The position numbers and the translations under genes were made by a program. The notes beneath the pieces are model-generated. The model saw only the letters and a list, made by a program, of their open reading frames with translations, made no database searches and had not been told where the DNA came from. Of a DNA stretch of 64,000 nucleotides, positions 29,228 through 38,101 are shown one piece after another (positions within the stretch are counted from its first letter, which is position 1; each line of letters begins with the position of its first letter). The DNA lies in assembly GCA_910578215.1 (NCBI GenBank), contig CAJTPH010000010.1, forward strand, positions 1 to 64,000, read 5' to 3'. The DNA comes from an uncultured Acetatifactor sp. Its GTDB lineage: Bacteria; Bacillota; Clostridia; Lachnospirales; Lachnospiraceae.

Positions 29228-30736
29228 TCACCTTGATATATACAGCTCTTTGAGCCTTTGCCTGTCTATCTTTCCGTTCAAATTCAGAGGCATTGCCTCC
29301 ACCTGATACCATCTGTCCGGCATCATATACACAGGAAGCAGTTTCAACAGCCGGTTTCTCAGTTCCTGCTCCGTCAAATTCCCTTTATAAATCGAAACGA
29401 TCCATGATTTCTTCTCATCATATAAGCAGCAGCCCGCCTCAATTTCCTCTAAAGACAGCAAAGCCGTTTCAATCTCACCCAGCTCAATCCTCCGTCCCAG
29501 ATGCTTAATCTGAAAATCCTTTCTTGAGAGATATACCAGTTCCCCATATTCGTTCCGCTGCGCCAGGTCGCCGGTCCGATAAATGATTTCAGGATACGAA
29601 GGGTTCAGCGGATTCTGTACAAACGCCTGCGCCGTTTTATCAGGCGCATTGTAATACCCGTATGCAAGCCCCGTGCCTCTTACGCATACTTCGCCGATTA
29701 CTCCTTCCCCGATGGCGGGCTTATCCTGTTCATCTAATAAAAATACATCCATATTGGCGCATGGCGTCCCTATGGGGAGAGTATCCGTACTTTCAAATTT
29801 CCGGTCTACCTCATATACAGTACAGGTATCCGTAACCTCCGTGGGCCCGTAAAAATTTACATACCTTGCGTCCGGATATTTTTCAATCCACTTGTTCAGA
29901 TATTTCACCGGCATTACCTCCCCGCCGAAAAAGACATTCTTCAGGTCGATCGGCGGCGCTTTCTTCAATGCCCCAAGTGCCGACGGAAAAGCCAGAGCCG
30001 ACGGCACCCAATATAACGTGTTGACATGATTGTGCGACAGATATTCCATAAGCTGCTTAGGGACCTTAAAACATTGCTGCGGAATAATATACATGCTGGC
30101 TCCTGTCTTCACCGTCGCATATACGTCCAATACCGACATACTGAAATAAAGAGGCGTCTGATTTCCCCACACACAGCTTTCATCCAGACGGAACCGCCCT
30201 ACCGCCCAGTCAATAAAATCCGCCAACGCCCTGTGCGATATAATAACGCCCTTAGGCATACCGGTAGAACCGGATGTATACAGTACATACGCCACATCCG
30301 TATCGATGATCCTGCTTTCCGCCGCTGCAATACTCCCGGCAGGAATCGGATTCAGCATACAGTCTTCATATTTGATAACGGCACTGTTGTCACTGCACAA
30401 ATTTCTCACATGCTCAAAATACTTTTCCGTTGTGAGAATTGCCGCCGGTTTAAATGACGACAGTATTTTACCGATGCGCTGATCCGGCATCTCCACATCT
30501 ATCATTGTGTAGAAATTTCCGCTGTAAGCCACGCCATAGAAGGCGGAAATACAAGCCGGGCTCTTATCCATGAATATGGCAACCGGGCTTTTTGCAATTC
30601 CCCTTTCAAGTAGCGCTCCCGCGATGTGATATGCCTCCTGCTGCAGCTCGTAAAAGGTCAGCGCTCTAGCTTCGTCCGCAAAAGCCGTCTTATCCTTGTA
30701 CGTAACCGCTGTTTTATTTAAATAATCCGTAATCAT
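29228..30736 (-). CDS. DltA-like adenylation enzyme (acid-carrier protein ligase)
   Basis: 502 aa from ATG 30736 (GGAGG 9 bases upstream). Core motifs of the ANL superfamily are present: YTSGSTGMPKG (153-163), NFYGPTEVT, YRTGDL, GRRIELGEIE and NLNGKIDR with the C-terminal catalytic Lys. The overall length and NQTP...SVLDVYA region resemble DltA, the D-alanine ligase of teichoic-acid alanylation. At the position of the amino-group-binding Asp (FDLS in DltA) it has FSMS (Ser199), so the substrate may lack an alpha-amino group. Its likely acceptor is the carrier protein at 26777-27016. Confidence 0.88.
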   Translation of the reverse strand: MITDYLNKTAVTYKDKTAFADEARALTFYELQQEAYHIAGALLERGIAKSPVAIFMDKSPACISAFYGVAYSGNFYTMIDVEMPDQRIGKILSSFKPAAILTTEKYFEHVRNLCSDNSAVIKYEDCMLNPIPAGSIAAAESRIIDTDVAYVLYTSGSTGMPKGVIISHRALADFIDWAVGRFRLDESCVWGNQTPLYFSMSVLDVYATVKTGASMYIIPQQCFKVPKQLMEYLSHNHVNTLYWVPSALAFPSALGALKKAPPIDLKNVFFGGEVMPVKYLNKWIEKYPDARYVNFYGPTEVTDTCTVYEVDRKFESTDTLPIGTPCANMDVFLLDEQDKPAIGEGVIGEVCVRGTGLAYGYYNAPDKTAQAFVQNPLNPSYPEIIYRTGDLAQRNEYGELVYLSRKDFQIKHLGRRIELGEIETALLSLEEIEAGCCLYDEKKSWIVSIYKGNLTEQELRNRLLKLLPVYMMPDRWYQVEAMPLNLNGKIDRQRLKELYISR

Positions 30737-30788
30737 CCTGTCACGCCTCCATCTCGTAATCATTTCCACACTGCATCATCCCGGCCAT

Positions 30789-32477
30789 CTAAAGTTCCTC
30801 AACCGTCAAGCCAAACCGCGGCAAAATGTCAAGGCAGCAATCCATATATTTCCGTTCAACGGGATTATGCAGCTCGCCTACAACAAACCTGTATTTGATT
30901 CCCATAAAGCCAGCGAATACCTCTCCGAACAGCTCACAGTCATACTCCATATCAGCATCGCAGAATCTCTGTTTCCGAATTCCCCTTGAAATCCTCTTGG
31001 TATACAGATATTTCCCGGCCGGAACAGCTACAACCTTATCTCCAAGATCCTCCAGCGCCTCTTTAACCGTCTGTATCCGCTTTTCCAGGCTACAGCTTAA
31101 ATTGGAATCCTCTGAAATAAACAGATACAGCCTGTCTACCCTCCGCAGGGCAGCCTCAACCGCCCTCCTGTGCCTGTCCGTAAACGGGTCCGCGAGCAAG
31201 GCCACCGCCCCTTTTATGCCGCAGGCATCTTCCCTCAGCAGCCCGTTACGCTCCATGTAGAGCAATATCTCCGACATGATTTCACTGCCCACATAATAAT
31301 CCTGCATTCGCTTTTTTTCGCCGGATAAACCTGCTGTATCAAACAGCCCCCGTTCTTTAAGGTCATGATATATTTTTTCCGCCAAGCGTTCATTTACCTT
31401 ATAATTACAATGTTCGGGACTGTCCAATATATTATTTTCCAAATCCTCAATACTCAAAAACGTATCCGTCAGGCTTCCAGCGCAGACACATTTTCGGGCT
31501 GTTTCCTCTGTTATCCACCCCTTTTCAACAAAAACCACAGCCACATCCTTCTCGCACAGCTCGTCCGTCATCATCCTTGAAAAAAAATTAGACACATTAA
31601 ACAATCCTCGATTGACCACCTGAATTTGCCTGTCCGTCCGCTGATTCAGCATTCTCTGCAGGCAGGATTCAATTGTCTGACCATCCCTGCAATAGGCTCC
31701 GGCAACGGTGCACGGTCCGTAAAATATAATACGCCCTTGCGGATTCTCCGGATTTCCCAATGTGACACGGTTCCCGTCCGCACAACGATAAAATTCACCC
31801 TCCATGGCAACTATTTCCGATATGCCCTTTACCGTCTCCGTGTGAAAATTCCCAAATTCCTTCTTCAGATCTACGACTGCATCCGGCTCTCCAAGAAAGC
31901 GGCTCCACCGGCTTCTTGATAACCCTTTCCAAAAGACGTCCTCATCCTCCCCGCCAAAGCCGGACCCTCCTCCGTCCGCCAGCCGCCTTAAGATATGGGC
32001 TTCCTCCATATAATACAGTACAACCCTTGCTTGCGTACCGGCAAGAAAACGCCCCAGCTCCTTTCTGTGCCATTGCTCCTTCAAGTGCCTGGAAACCACA
32101 AGCGACGCTATCTGATCCTGCCTGATATCGTAACGAAAATCTCTTTTCATTACCCCTTCCAGCCGGCCGCCGTTCACCACAGGAAACTCAAAAAAGGTTT
32201 TATGCCCTTCAAAAAATTCCGCAGCCTTATCTTCATCCGTTTTTTCGGTATACGAAAAGCTGCGGTTGATCTTCAGCGTATTATTTCCACCGCCATAATA
32301 CCTTTCAAGGTCTCCAATAGATACCACACCGAGCAATTTGCCGGCTTCCTCAACATAGACGGCCTCCTGGGCGTCCTCCACAAAAAGCCGATATGCAATC
32401 TCCGCCCTGCTGTTCTCCGGGAAATCCCCAATATCCAGTATCGACTGTACTTTTTCTCTTGGAATAAACTGATACAT
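30789..32477 (-). CDS. CBS-like, SGNH-like and citrate-lyase-ligase-like fusion protein
   Basis: 562 aa. Residues 1-115 resemble a paired CBS or regulatory segment (AVYVEEAGKLLGVVSIGDLERY). A middle part (about 245-345) starts RIIFYGPCTVAGAYC and looks like the first strand of an SGNH-type fold. Residues 421-562 resemble the nucleotidyltransferase end of citrate lyase ligase. There, NPFTxGH is here DPFTDRH (residues 430-436), and the family ending GE-P--PV...YN is partly kept (GELHNPVERKY). The Gly-to-Arg change makes activity uncertain. It lies directly upstream of the adenylation enzyme. No precise function can be assigned. Confidence 0.6.
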   Translation of the reverse strand: MYQFIPREKVQSILDIGDFPENSRAEIAYRLFVEDAQEAVYVEEAGKLLGVVSIGDLERYYGGGNNTLKINRSFSYTEKTDEDKAAEFFEGHKTFFEFPVVNGGRLEGVMKRDFRYDIRQDQIASLVVSRHLKEQWHRKELGRFLAGTQARVVLYYMEEAHILRRLADGGGSGFGGEDEDVFWKGLSRSRWSRFLGEPDAVVDLKKEFGNFHTETVKGISEIVAMEGEFYRCADGNRVTLGNPENPQGRIIFYGPCTVAGAYCRDGQTIESCLQRMLNQRTDRQIQVVNRGLFNVSNFFSRMMTDELCEKDVAVVFVEKGWITEETARKCVCAGSLTDTFLSIEDLENNILDSPEHCNYKVNERLAEKIYHDLKERGLFDTAGLSGEKKRMQDYYVGSEIMSEILLYMERNGLLREDACGIKGAVALLADPFTDRHRRAVEAALRRVDRLYLFISEDSNLSCSLEKRIQTVKEALEDLGDKVVAVPAGKYLYTKRISRGIRKQRFCDADMEYDCELFGEVFAGFMGIKYRFVVGELHNPVERKYMDCCLDILPRFGLTVEEL

Positions 32478-32497
32478 GCCCTCTCCCGATTTGATGC

Positions 32498-33784
32498 TTA
32501 TAAAATATAATAATTATCTTCTATATCGCTTCCGTCCAGAAACTCGTTTATACCAAGGACGGACAGTCTTTGCGCCATCTGTATATACATTCCGCTTCCC
32601 CGGATTACCGCCACAATAACCAGTGCCCCCGGATATCTTTTAACCGCGTCATCTATTTTCAATATCTGCTTTCCCGCCAGCCTGTCTTCCGCGGAGCACT
32701 GAGATACCGCGAAGCAGGAGATACGGTCATAAAAACCTTCGTTGGTCAATCCCCGAAAAACCCTGTCCCCATGGCTGCCGGCGCCGTAAATAATCAGGCT
32801 TTTGGCCCCATTAAGCCTCCCGCTTATGTCTCGCCTGGCTTTAACTGCGCTGTCACAGAACTTATCCGGTTCCAAAACTACTCCCTGCAGCCATCTTTCC
32901 AGCTCGGCAAAACCCTTTATATAGGTCCTGTATTTTGTATAGTCTCTTTGTATCTGTCCGCAGAATTCTCTTTTATACTCGTCTGCTATCCGCAGAAAAT
33001 TTCCTCTGTGCCGCAGCAGCTTATAATAATAGCAATAAGGCAGAAATTGGTAATCTCCTCTTTCCAATAAAAGCCCCTCAATATACTCGTATTCCCTGGT
33101 CATCGCAAGCACCTTATCTCTGCTTTTTACAGAAGCCGCCTCATTATCCTGCCTGTAAAGATAAAACGCCTTATCAATCCATTTTGCCTTATCACAGTAT
33201 GACAGCGTTTGAAGCCAAAATCCGTTATCCTGATAAGATGCGCCCGGGCTTTCGTGAAAGCGTATGTTTTTGCGTGCCAGAAACTCCCTTTTATATATAC
33301 CTGTCCAGATATTCATATAAAAGTCAAAGAAAACGTTTCTGTCCATATCGCCCAGTACCCTGTCATAATAGGGCTCCAAATGGGCATGATGAATCCTCCT
33401 GCGGTATGCGATCTTTTCATACCAGAAGCAGGCATCTGATTTGACCACATCAAGCTCCCCTGCCGCCGATTCCTCATATAATGTCCTGTACATTTCCGGC
33501 AATATACAGTCATCGCTTTCCACGATACCGATATACTCGCCGCATGCCGCATCCAGCCCCGCATTCATGGCAGAACCATATCCGCTGTTCTTCCGGTGCA
33601 GAACCTTCACCCGTTGATCCCGCAGAGCATATTGATCCAATATTTCACCGCTGCCGTCTGTGGAACCGTCATCCACACATACCGCCTCTATCTCTTTTAA
33701 TGTCTGCGCAAGAATGCTGTCCAGACACTGCGCAAGATACCTTTCCGCATTATAAACAGGTACGATAACCGATACTTTTACCAT
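32498..33784 (-). CDS. family 2 glycosyltransferase with C-terminal (Y/F)GxG module
   Basis: 428 aa from ATG 33784 (GGGAG upstream; a GTG at 33802 overlapping the previous stop is the alternative). Residues 1-110 hold the GT-A fold signatures VSVIVPVYNAERYL, VDDGSTDGS and the donor-binding ESDDCI. Residues 329-428 form the Rossmann-like module, SLIIYGAGSHGDRV, with VIVAVIR later. It should transfer a sugar from a nucleotide donor to a growing glycan on the inner face of the membrane. It follows the TagF-like gene at 33799 with almost no gap. Confidence 0.88.
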   Translation of the reverse strand: MVKVSVIVPVYNAERYLAQCLDSILAQTLKEIEAVCVDDGSTDGSGEILDQYALRDQRVKVLHRKNSGYGSAMNAGLDAACGEYIGIVESDDCILPEMYRTLYEESAAGELDVVKSDACFWYEKIAYRRRIHHAHLEPYYDRVLGDMDRNVFFDFYMNIWTGIYKREFLARKNIRFHESPGASYQDNGFWLQTLSYCDKAKWIDKAFYLYRQDNEAASVKSRDKVLAMTREYEYIEGLLLERGDYQFLPYCYYYKLLRHRGNFLRIADEYKREFCGQIQRDYTKYRTYIKGFAELERWLQGVVLEPDKFCDSAVKARRDISGRLNGAKSLIIYGAGSHGDRVFRGLTNEGFYDRISCFAVSQCSAEDRLAGKQILKIDDAVKRYPGALVIVAVIRGSGMYIQMAQRLSVLGINEFLDGSDIEDNYYIL

Positions 33785-33798
33785 GCTTTTCTCCCGGC

Positions 33799-35250
33799 TC
33801 ACTCTCCCATAACCTCCAGAAGTCTTTCTACCACTCTCTCCGAGGCATGCCCGTCATCACAGGAACCATATTTTTCAAAGAAAGCGTTCAATTCAGTTAT
33901 GTACTTATCTTCGTCAAAATCCAGAATCTGCTCTGCCAGCTCGTCCTGCGAATGTGCCTTCGGATACGGCCACTCGGAAACAGGCGCATAAAAGCCCCGG
34001 TCATTGGTATATTCATCTCGGTCATTCTGATATAAAAATACAGGGCGCCTCTGCAGGGAAAAATCCCACATGAGCGACGAGTAATCCGTAACCACAATAT
34101 CCGCTGCGGCTAACAGATCCTGGATATCCGGATAAAAGGTCGCTTCGACAGCGTTCTTATACATCCCCTTCTCCGAGACCAGCCTATGCATATAATGGTG
34201 TAATTTATATACAACGACAAATTCTTTTCCGAATCTTTCTCTAAAGGAGCCTAAAATATTTTCCCAATCCAAATTGTATCTTTCAAAATCATCCCCGGTC
34301 ATAGACCGATAGGTAGGCGCATACAGCACGATTCCCTTATCCTGAGGAATCCGGTATATTTCCCTTATCCTTCGGCCACAAGCATGTTCATTAAAAAACA
34401 CGTCGTTTCTCGGCGCGCCACACTCCAGTACCTCCCCTTGATAAAAGAACGAGCTTCTGTAAATGTGCGTATAAAAGGAGCTTGCCGTTATAAATAAATC
34501 TGACGCCTCATTACTTTTTCTATATCGCTCCCTGCTTGCCTCATCCTTGTTTACATCTCCTTCGGCAAGCTTAAACGGGCCGTACCCATGCCAGGTATTA
34601 ACGAAAAACTGCCCCTCTCTCTTATGCTCATAAAGAAAATGTACGGTATTTGTAATATATACCTTGGCGGTCAGCACCTCTTTATAAAACTGCGGACTGC
34701 CAATTACAGCCTTTGTTATGGTTTCAGGCAAATCACTGATATCCTTATCAGACACCAGCCATACCAGCTCTGCCTGCACTTTATCCCGAAGCAGCCTTTC
34801 CGCTATGTATTTACAGTTGCAGCGATATCCCATCCCGTCATAAGAGGAAAAAACAATCTTGTTTTTCTGTAACGGCAGTTTTTTGTACCCCGCAATCAAT
34901 TCAGCTCTTATATCCTCAACCACCTGCGCATTTACGCGGCATACAGCCTTTACCTCGCAGCCCTGCAGCCTTTCAAGCACCTCCCCGGCAGCCTTTTCCC
35001 CAAGCGCCAGTATCACCATACAATCCTTCAGCTGTCCCGCAAGCCTGTCTATGGGCTCCACCCTTTTTCCGTAAAAGGTATCCGAACTGCCTGATGTGTC
35101 CGTTACCGCAAAGCATACCACATTTTCCGCCAGCCCTTTCAACTCCAGAAACGAATATAAGAAGCCTCCATATTGCCCCGCCCCATAAACTATCAGCCTG
35201 TTGTCCGTTATTTCACTAAGGTCATTAACATCTAAAATTCTGCATTCCAA
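33799..35250 (-). CDS. (Y/F)GxG module plus TagF-like CDP-alditol phosphotransferase
   Basis: 483 aa. The N-terminal module has LIVYGAGQYGGFL (YGAG 22-25). The C-terminal ~350 residues are a TagF-type GT-B domain with NTWHGYGP, CGAPRND, VLYAPTYRS, KLHHYMH and TDYSSLMWDF. Such enzymes move glycerol-phosphate or ribitol-phosphate from CDP-donors onto teichoic-acid-like chains. The frame opens with TTG at 35250. The only Shine-Dalgarno candidate is a G9 run (35258-35266) seven bases upstream. Confidence 0.88.
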   Translation of the reverse strand: MECRILDVNDLSEITDNRLIVYGAGQYGGFLYSFLELKGLAENVVCFAVTDTSGSSDTFYGKRVEPIDRLAGQLKDCMVILALGEKAAGEVLERLQGCEVKAVCRVNAQVVEDIRAELIAGYKKLPLQKNKIVFSSYDGMGYRCNCKYIAERLLRDKVQAELVWLVSDKDISDLPETITKAVIGSPQFYKEVLTAKVYITNTVHFLYEHKREGQFFVNTWHGYGPFKLAEGDVNKDEASRERYRKSNEASDLFITASSFYTHIYRSSFFYQGEVLECGAPRNDVFFNEHACGRRIREIYRIPQDKGIVLYAPTYRSMTGDDFERYNLDWENILGSFRERFGKEFVVVYKLHHYMHRLVSEKGMYKNAVEATFYPDIQDLLAAADIVVTDYSSLMWDFSLQRRPVFLYQNDRDEYTNDRGFYAPVSEWPYPKAHSQDELAEQILDFDEDKYITELNAFFEKYGSCDDGHASERVVERLLEVMGE

Positions 35251-35257
35251 AGCTAAT

Positions 35258-35266
35258 CCCCCCCCC
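35258..35266 (-). promoter_or_regulatory. G9 homopolymer acting as the ribosome-binding site
   Basis: Nine consecutive G on the minus strand, seven bases before the TTG start of the TagF-like gene. A G run can pair with the anti-Shine-Dalgarno sequence through G-C and G-U pairs. Such tracts slip during replication, so tract length could tune translation. It is the only such tract seen at a ribosome site in this window. Confidence 0.55.
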
Positions 35267-35270
35267 GTAA

Positions 35271-36479
35271 CTAATCCGTTTCACACTGCGCACCATACGG
35301 TCTTCCCCAAATAACGTCGTTCTCCGCTATTCCCATGTCAGTCAGTTCTTTCATTATCTCCTGAAAAATTTCCCGTTTTCTGACCGCTACAAGGATATAA
35401 TCATATTCCGTATCCCTAATACACTCCACAGGCTTAACATCAAGCCCTTCCTTCTGATATTTCTCATAATTTTTGTCCACCCAGCCTGACAGCTCCAGGT
35501 TGGCGCAATCCGCCATCCGCTTTCGGTAGTCAGCGCCGACTTTTCCCGCCCCATAAAGAATCATTTTTTTCTTTTGAGCAAAAAACACCGACGGGTCTAA
35601 TTCATACGGTTCCGTATATATAGATTTTCCCGATGAGGTAAGCCCCAGCTTCACATCTATGGCATACCTTGTTTCCGACAGCAGGTACTTTCCCAGCTGC
35701 CGCAGCAAATGCTCCCGCTCCTCATGTTCGTCAAACAGTGTCTTTGCATACTTATAGAATGCCGTCAGTTCTACAAGATAATCCTGGTTTTCCGACTGGC
35801 ACGCGCTTCCGTTACGGACACAGTAATGGTAATAAATATCATCCGTAAAGCATACCTTGATATTTTTAAATACAAAGCTAAACACGATTGCCTTGTCTTC
35901 CGCATAACGTATATCATTCCTTAAATTATTTAGAACCTCTTTCAACATATCCCTGGGAAATAATTTTGCCACACTGTATGGCAGTATTCCATAGTGATCC
36001 GTATCCTTGTAATAAAACAAGTCTTTTGCTATACTGCGGGTCTCATAAGTGCCAGCCGGAACAGCGTTTCTTTTTTCGACCGTACTGCCATCATAATCCA
36101 TGTACACATTAGTGCAGACCAGGGAACAGCCGCGTTCCCGGATTGTCCGCACCATCGTTTCCAGAAGCTTTGGTTCAATCCAGTCGTCGGAATCCACAAA
36201 CATCACATAGGTCCCCCGGCAAAGCCGGATTCCCGCCTTTTTAGCCGCTATAATGCCTTGGTTTGGCTGGCTGACAATCTGAATTCGGACATCCTTCCGG
36301 GCATATTCCTCACACACAGACAAAGAATCATCTGTGGAACCGTCATTTACCAATATAATTTCCATATTCGTATATGTCTGGTTTAAAATACTTTCAATGC
36401 ATCTTACCAAATAGCCTTGTGTATTATATATTGGAACAATTACCGAAGCAAGTGAGGCATTGCTTATATCTGTTTTCAT
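35271..36479 (-). CDS. family 2 glycosyltransferase with C-terminal (Y/F)GxG module
   Basis: 402 aa from ATG 36479, with AAAGGGG 8-9 bases upstream. N-terminal GT-A motifs are ASVIVPIYNTQGYL, VNDGSTDDS and VDSDDWIEP. Residues 305-402 are the Rossmann-like module beginning KMILYGAGKVGADY (YGAG 309-312), with GWVDKNYEKY and YILVAVRKREI. It sits between two TagF-like genes. A sugar or sugar-phosphate transfer to the same polymer is the natural inference; donor and acceptor are unknown. Confidence 0.88.
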   Translation of the reverse strand: MKTDISNASLASVIVPIYNTQGYLVRCIESILNQTYTNMEIILVNDGSTDDSLSVCEEYARKDVRIQIVSQPNQGIIAAKKAGIRLCRGTYVMFVDSDDWIEPKLLETMVRTIRERGCSLVCTNVYMDYDGSTVEKRNAVPAGTYETRSIAKDLFYYKDTDHYGILPYSVAKLFPRDMLKEVLNNLRNDIRYAEDKAIVFSFVFKNIKVCFTDDIYYHYCVRNGSACQSENQDYLVELTAFYKYAKTLFDEHEEREHLLRQLGKYLLSETRYAIDVKLGLTSSGKSIYTEPYELDPSVFFAQKKKMILYGAGKVGADYRKRMADCANLELSGWVDKNYEKYQKEGLDVKPVECIRDTEYDYILVAVRKREIFQEIMKELTDMGIAENDVIWGRPYGAQCETD

Positions 36480-36480
36480 T

Positions 36481-38037
36481 TTACCCATCCCCTTTCATTA
36501 ATTCAGATATATAGTTTGCTGCCCGTTCCCCGGCATGTCCATCCTCATGGACTCCATGCTTCTCAAAAAAAGCATCCAGTCTGTTGTCATACTCTTGTTG
36601 GCGGAATTCGTACATCATACGACACAATTCTTCATCATTTTCCGCAATATCAAAAGGCAGAGTGTCATAATCAATCAGCAGCTTTCGCTCATGATTAATA
36701 TATTCAGCTTTATCAGGTGCATAGAGAAACACAGGCTTGTGGACGAAGGCAGGCTCAAACATAATGCTGGAATAATCACTGATCAGCATATCGCATGCCG
36801 CCACAAGCTCCTCACTATCTTCATAAGCACTTACATCTATGACAAAGTCATCCCTCGGTATACCCTGGCTTTTTTGAGCCACTATCGGGTGGAGCCGCAG
36901 CAAGACGACCCATTCATCGCCACCCTGCTCCAGGATTTTTTTAATTTTTGTAAAGTCTGGTATGACGGAACAGCTGTCGTAAATATATTCTTTCCCCGTC
37001 CCTCCTCTAAAGGTAGGCGCATATAATAGCAGCTTTCTCGTGTCTTCTATTTTGTATTGTCTGCATATCTTATCTTTATATTTATCAGGCTCAAAAAGAA
37101 TATCACTCCTCGGAGAACCCGCATAGAATACCGGCCCGTCATAATGATAGCCCCTCCGGCAGGTATCCTCGTCGAATCTGCTTCCCACAATCAGGTAATC
37201 TATGCTTTCACAGTCATGCCTTGTAACCTCCAGACCGCTCTCTATTCCTCTGAATTCATAAAAATCAAAGCCGAAGGTCTTCAGGGTCACACTCGCCCAA
37301 TGCTTCATGTGTATGTAAGTCTGTCCTGGCCTTTTTATATCCGTCAGCCATATATTGCTTCCTATAAGCCAATAACCGGCGCTTGCCATCTCCTCATGAT
37401 ATTGCAGGCTTTCCGTCCAGACCTTCCGCACCTCTTTCGGCGTATCCGCCGATAAATCGTCCAACACCCATACAATTTCTATGTCCCGGCGTATTTTTAA
37501 CAGCTGTTCCGTGATGGCCTTTCCATGCCCGGAATAGTGCCCCATATCCGTAACAACAAGCTTTCGTGGGTTTAACTCCATTTCACGGCATCGAGCACTG
37601 TACATTTCTTTTAAGTACCGAGGATATCCCTGTACTGTTTCACCTGTAATTGTGGGATTGTCCGTCTCCATTAATTTAAGGCTGAAGCAGCAGTAAAATC
37701 CATTTTCCCGCAGCTGCCGCATCATATCCGAATAGCTCGCCCAAGCCGTGACAAGCACAATACATTCATCTGCACCCAGACCTTTGATTTCATCAAAGGA
37801 TTTGATCTCCTGGTTTCCGCTATCCTGATTTGCGTATCCAAATAAGAAATCCCTTAAATAATGCCCTTGCTTCTTTTTGCTGTTATCTATAACTAATGCG
37901 ATCGATATGTCCGGATATCTCATAAAAAAGACCGAGCCCGCAATGCCTGTACCAAATATCACAAGCTTTTTATTTTTCATCTGAACAGCAAAGCTATCCC
38001 ATGTTTGTTCATAATCTGAAATAATATCTCGCTCCAT
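36481..38037 (-). CDS. (F)GTG module plus TagF-like CDP-alditol phosphotransferase
   Basis: 518 aa. The N-terminal module reads KLVIFGTGIAGSVF (FGTG 28-31) with VIDNSKKKQG. From about 160 onward it carries TagF-type features: YAGSPRSDILF, LLYAPTFRGG, LLRLHPIVAQ and ISDYSSIMFEPAF. It likely adds glycerol-phosphate, ribitol-phosphate or another CDP-linked unit to the chain. The ribosome site (CGGGGCAATCGTA) is weak. Its stop lies 2 bases before the next start, consistent with coupled translation. Confidence 0.87.
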   Translation of the reverse strand: MERDIISDYEQTWDSFAVQMKNKKLVIFGTGIAGSVFFMRYPDISIALVIDNSKKKQGHYLRDFLFGYANQDSGNQEIKSFDEIKGLGADECIVLVTAWASYSDMMRQLRENGFYCCFSLKLMETDNPTITGETVQGYPRYLKEMYSARCREMELNPRKLVVTDMGHYSGHGKAITEQLLKIRRDIEIVWVLDDLSADTPKEVRKVWTESLQYHEEMASAGYWLIGSNIWLTDIKRPGQTYIHMKHWASVTLKTFGFDFYEFRGIESGLEVTRHDCESIDYLIVGSRFDEDTCRRGYHYDGPVFYAGSPRSDILFEPDKYKDKICRQYKIEDTRKLLLYAPTFRGGTGKEYIYDSCSVIPDFTKIKKILEQGGDEWVVLLRLHPIVAQKSQGIPRDDFVIDVSAYEDSEELVAACDMLISDYSSIMFEPAFVHKPVFLYAPDKAEYINHERKLLIDYDTLPFDIAENDEELCRMMYEFRQQEYDNRLDAFFEKHGVHEDGHAGERAANYISELMKGDG

Positions 38038-38101
38038 TACGATTGCCCCGTTCTTCCTTGTCTTTGTAGTCTTCAGTCAAGCTATAACCCCAAAGCTGCA
38101 T

